Assembly (NCBI GenBank): GCA_051657165.1
Contig: JBOFKD010000302.1
Coordinates: 1 to 64,000 of the forward strand
From: UBA7332 sp051657165
Lineage (GTDB): Bacteria; Bacteroidota; Bacteroidia; Bacteroidales; UBA7332
Direction: 5' to 3'
DNA length: 64,000 bases
Shown here: positions 61,021 to 64,000 of the stretch, piece by piece
How the letters are laid out: each line of letters opens with the position of its first letter
How positions within the stretch are numbered: the stretch's first letter is position 1
Made by a program: the position numbers and the translations under genes
The notes under the pieces: generated by a model
What the model was told of the DNA's origin: nothing
Seen by the model: the letters and a program-made list of their open reading frames with translations, nothing else
The model's database searches: none

Positions 61021-64000
61021 TTAGAATTTTAGATCCAAACCAAATGTAAATGTTTGCATAATCGGATAGAACTCTCCTCCATATTTTCCTGCATATTCTG
61101 TCTCAGGGTCATATCCTTTATAGAAGTTACTAATTGTGAAGAGATTCTGCCCACTCAGGTAAAAACGTAAGCTTCCAATCTTCATTTTATTAGTAACTCT
61201 TTGGGGTAAAGTATAACCAACTACCAAATTCTTCATACGCAGATAAGCTCCATTTTTCACCCACTTATCTGATTTCTGGAAATTATCAGCAGAGCTGTCC
61301 TCAGGTAGCAAAATCGGATATTCTGCATTCGGATTTTCAGGAGTCCATGAATCTATTTGATGCTTAAATAAATTAGATCCATTAGAAAAAGGTTTCAGAC
61401 CAATACCACTCATATAGGCTGCTTTTTTTCCTACCCCTTGAAAAAACATTGTTAAGTCAAAATTTCGCCATCCGGCTGACAAGTTTAATCCATATTCAAA
61501 ATGTGGAAACTGGTCTCCCAGATACACCTGATCTCTGCTGTCTATTTGCATTGGATCAACACCTTCTCCTTCGTATATTTTTTTATATTTCACATAACCC
61601 GGACGAGCACCAGAACTTAGTTTTGGTGAATTATTCACATCATCCCAGTTCTGATAATACCCATCAGAAACATATCCCCAGATACCATCTTTCGGATACC
61701 CTTCCATAATCGACTTATCCTGGAATGTCAGTCCGTTTAGATTTGTTATCTTATTTTTAGTATCACTCAAAGTAAACGTTGCACTATAGTTAAAATCTCC
61801 GATTTTATTTCTGTGCGTCAGAGCTATCTCCCACCCCTTATTACTCATATCACCATCATTTGTATAGGCAGGCTGCATTCCTACATAATAAGGTAACGGG
61901 AAACGCATAAGCATATCATAAATATCTTTGATAAAATAATCAGCCGTTATACCCAGCATGCCCTCCCACAGCTGAGCATCCAAACCAATATTTGTTTGTC
62001 TGGATTTTTCCCAGCTAATATATGGATTTGCTAACGCAATCTGAGCTGCTCCCGGAGCCACATCTTTATCAAACCAATAACCATATCCTGCGGTTACATT
62101 CGCAGAATAAGGATAATTAGAATTTATATCCTGATTCCCTAAAAGGCCATAAGAAGCTCTTACTTTTAAGAACGTCAACACCTCTTGAGCCGGAGTCATA
62201 AAGTCTTCTTTTGAAATAACCCATCCTGCTGATACAGAAGGAAAGAAGCCCCATCTATCATGTATAAAACGAGATGATCCGTCAATACGGGCATTCGCTT
62301 CCAACAGATATTTTTCTTTATAATTATAATTTACACGTGCAAAATAAGACGCCATGGCCCAGGAACTTGCACCTCCTCCTGCCGTTGACGTCGAAGCATC
62401 TCCATTACCCAGATAATATTTTCCTAATTCGAAGCCTTTCATTGAAGCATTAAAACTTGTATTTGTATTATCTTCTGCCTGAAATCCAACTAAAAGTCTC
62501 AAATCATTTCCTGAAAATTCCTTACCATAAGAAGCCTGAACTCTATAATAATTTCGAATATTTTCACTCCATCCCTCATACACATTATCATCTGCCGGAT
62601 ACTCTCCCATTATAATTCCTTTCAAAGAAGTTGTATATGGCGTTGTTATATTTCTTGATCTGGCACTTGATATACGTCTGGAATACTGAGCCTGAATATC
62701 TAAGTCTTTAAGCGGATTAAAAATCAAAGTTCCACTTACTAACACTTCAGAACTCTTTGTTTTAGACTTTCCACTGGCATTAGCTGCAGCTGTCGGATTA
62801 TCCCCGTTTTTACCATAGCCCCAGTTTCCATCTAACTCTTTCGCTGCTGAAAGAGTAGGAAGCATATAAAGAGACTTATTAATAATTGATTTTGGCGTTC
62901 CTACACTTGGTTTTACTGTATTAGACTGGCGTAGACTTGATTCCAGATTAAATTTCATCCAGTTTGTGATTGTTGCATCAGCATTCATTCTGATATTAGT
63001 TCTGTCAAAAGAGTTGTTCGGAATCAAACCGTCCTGATACATATAGCCACCTGCGCCATAAAATTTAATATTCTTATTACCTCCGCTTACTGAAACATTA
63101 TGATTAGTCATTATAGAAGCATTCTTCAAAGTCTCCTCTTTCCAATCTGTATCATAACGGTTCCAGTTGTCCGCTTTGTACATACGATAATCGCTAATCA
63201 GTTGTTCGCGGGCAAATCTTACATCATCCGGGGTCTGACGTCCGGCGTTATCCCATGAATTAAGTTCAGACTGAAGATAATCAGCTGCAGAAACAACCTC
63301 CGGCATATTAGTCGGACGCTGCACCGACATATATCCATTGTATGATACTGTCACTTTACCTTCTGTCCCTCTTTTTGTGGTAATCAGAATTACACCGTTA
63401 GATGCTCTTGATCCGTAAATAGATGCAGAAGCAGCATCCTTTAATACGGATACCGATTCAACTGAATTCATATCAACCTGATCCATATCCATTTCAATTC
63501 CATCAACTAACACCAGAGGATTAGAGCTTGAATTAATAGACCCTACACCACGAATACGAATTTTTGATCCGTCAGCGCCCGGTTCTCCGGATAATTGTTG
63601 TACAGTTACCCCCGGCATTGTACCCTGAAGTGCCGTAGATAAAGACGCAACAGTTCTTTTGTTTAATGTTTCGGAATTAACAGAAGCTACAGCACCTGTT
63701 AATGTTGCTTTTTTCTGACGTGCATATCCAACCACTACAGCTTCAGATAATTCATTCACGGCCTCTTTCATTTTCACATCCAGAGACTTTTGTCCATTAT
63801 AAACAATGCTGACAGGTGTATATCCGATATACGAAAAAAGAAGTGTCTCTCCCTTATTTACATCAATGGAATATTTACCGTCGAAATCCGTTACAGTCCC
63901 TACATTCTTCCCTTTGATCTGAATACTTACTCCTGGAAGTGGCTCTTTCGCATCAGATACTACCCCTTTAAGCTTAAAGGTTTGGGCTTGTAATGCTATG
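61021..64000 (-). CDS. susC: SusC/RagA-family TonB-linked outer-membrane protein, 5' end outside window
   Basis: The frame stays open to the right edge: reading inward from it come IALQAQTFKLKGVV (end of signal peptide) and the carboxypeptidase-regulatory domain with PLPGVSIQIKGKNVGTVTDF and GKYSIDV, then the TonB plug (AVVVGYARQKKATLTGAV, GVGSINSSSNPLVLVDGI, VLKDAASASIYGSRASNGVI) and a large barrel to ITFGLDLKF-type end. About 990 residues are visible; only ~20 signal-peptide residues seem missing. It imports oligosaccharides with SusD. The GTG inside the frame at 63777 is not the real start. Confidence 0.96.
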   Translation of the reverse strand, partial: IALQAQTFKLKGVVSDAKEPLPGVSIQIKGKNVGTVTDFDGKYSIDVNKGETLLFSYIGYTPVSIVYNGQKSLDVKMKEAVNELSEAVVVGYARQKKATLTGAVASVNSETLNKRTVASLSTALQGTMPGVTVQQLSGEPGADGSKIRIRGVGSINSSSNPLVLVDGIEMDMDQVDMNSVESVSVLKDAASASIYGSRASNGVILITTKRGTEGKVTVSYNGYMSVQRPTNMPEVVSAADYLQSELNSWDNAGRQTPDDVRFAREQLISDYRMYKADNWNRYDTDWKEETLKNASIMTNHNVSVSGGNKNIKFYGAGGYMYQDGLIPNNSFDRTNIRMNADATITNWMKFNLESSLRQSNTVKPSVGTPKSIINKSLYMLPTLSAAKELDGNWGYGKNGDNPTAAANASGKSKTKSSEVLVSGTLIFNPLKDLDIQAQYSRRISSARSRNITTPYTTSLKGIIMGEYPADDNVYEGWSENIRNYYRVQASYGKEFSGNDLRLLVGFQAEDNTNTSFNASMKGFELGKYYLGNGDASTSTAGGGASSWAMASYFARVNYNYKEKYLLEANARIDGSSRFIHDRWGFFPSVSAGWVISKEDFMTPAQEVLTFLKVRASYGLLGNQDINSNYPYSANVTAGYGYWFDKDVAPGAAQIALANPYISWEKSRQTNIGLDAQLWEGMLGITADYFIKDIYDMLMRFPLPYYVGMQPAYTNDGDMSNKGWEIALTHRNKIGDFNYSATFTLSDTKNKITNLNGLTFQDKSIMEGYPKDGIWGYVSDGYYQNWDDVNNSPKLSSGARPGYVKYKKIYEGEGVDPMQIDSRDQVYLGDQFPHFEYGLNLSAGWRNFDLTMFFQGVGKKAAYMSGIGLKPFSNGSNLFKHQIDSWTPENPNAEYPILLPEDSSADNFQKSDKWVKNGAYLRMKNLVVGYTLPQRVTNKMKIGSLRFYLSGQNLFTISNFYKGYDPETEYAGKYGGEFYPIMQTFTFGLDLKF

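Overview
The window looks like the chromosome of a Bacteroidota member, most likely order Bacteroidales (a Dysgonomonas/Parabacteroides-type relative is a guess from gene content; I cannot fix the genus). The reasons are a SusC/SusD pair with a polysaccharide-utilisation-type locus, an Mfa2/FimB-type fimbrial anchor, lipoproteins with short Bacteroidales lipoboxes, near absence of Shine-Dalgarno sites, many -7 boxes of the Bacteroidota form TAnnTTTG, and AT-rich DNA with TTCG-loop hairpins.

Layout. 1-2190 is accessory DNA: the 3' end of an unknown gene, a decayed RHS toxin C-terminus followed by a small lipoprotein, and several copies of a structured dispersed repeat. 2189-5247 (minus) holds a TonB-dependent receptor, a SAM methyltransferase and an ECF-S-like membrane protein, probably one uptake operon. 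5430-7539 (minus) is arginase plus ornithine aminotransferase. 7634-12429 (minus) is a five-gene ABC-2 efflux operon with 4-bp overlaps. 12523-13806 is a CLC antiporter with fluoride-type filter residues. 13807-14387 is intergenic and carries an exactly 22-bp-phased array. 14388-26652 (minus) has a SNF2 helicase, topA, an outer-membrane barrel with a TPR partner, and a NUDIX hydrolase. Two identical tRNA-Asn genes, a PfkB/adenosine kinase, a fimbrial anchor lipoprotein, an AraC regulator and a PutA-like proline-to-glutamate enzyme follow. 34597-36923 is a 2.3-kb gene-free region with structured repeats and a remarkable series of short-word arrays on a 21-22 bp lattice. 36924-42991 (minus) holds an S41 protease, a HAD hydrolase, an endonuclease/phosphatase-fold protein, a beta-helix lipoprotein and a PepD-like peptidase; divergent from it are a small membrane protein, an OmpH/Skp-like protein and a DoxX-like protein. 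44479-64000 (minus) is a glycan locus read from the right: SusC (cut by the window edge), SusD, GHL10 glycosidase, DUF5018-type lipoprotein, DUF5009-type membrane protein, a lipoprotein, a second GHL10, CstA, two SGNH esterases, GH20 and a creatininase-family hydrolase.

How the parts work together. Arginase and ornithine aminotransferase make glutamate semialdehyde from arginine; the PutA-like enzyme feeds proline into the same intermediate and oxidises it to glutamate, so the window has a split arginine/proline catabolic capacity. The glycan locus combines two GHL10 enzymes (the DigH-type family, active on denuded peptidoglycan glycans), GH20, esterases and a DUF5009 protein, which fits an amino-sugar polymer, possibly peptidoglycan backbone. 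Terminator-like hairpins divide that locus into modules.

The most novel signal is non-coding. Arrays of the word AACCGTAT, and of other words, sit at exact 22-bp (or 21-bp) steps with unrelated spacers and mixed orientation, at two loci 22 kb apart (14034-14155 and 36424-36671). A second non-coding family is a three-hairpin dispersed repeat with conserved ends and a variable, perfectly paired middle stem, found near both 0.4-2.0 kb and 35.1-35.6 kb. I do not recognise either as a described element.
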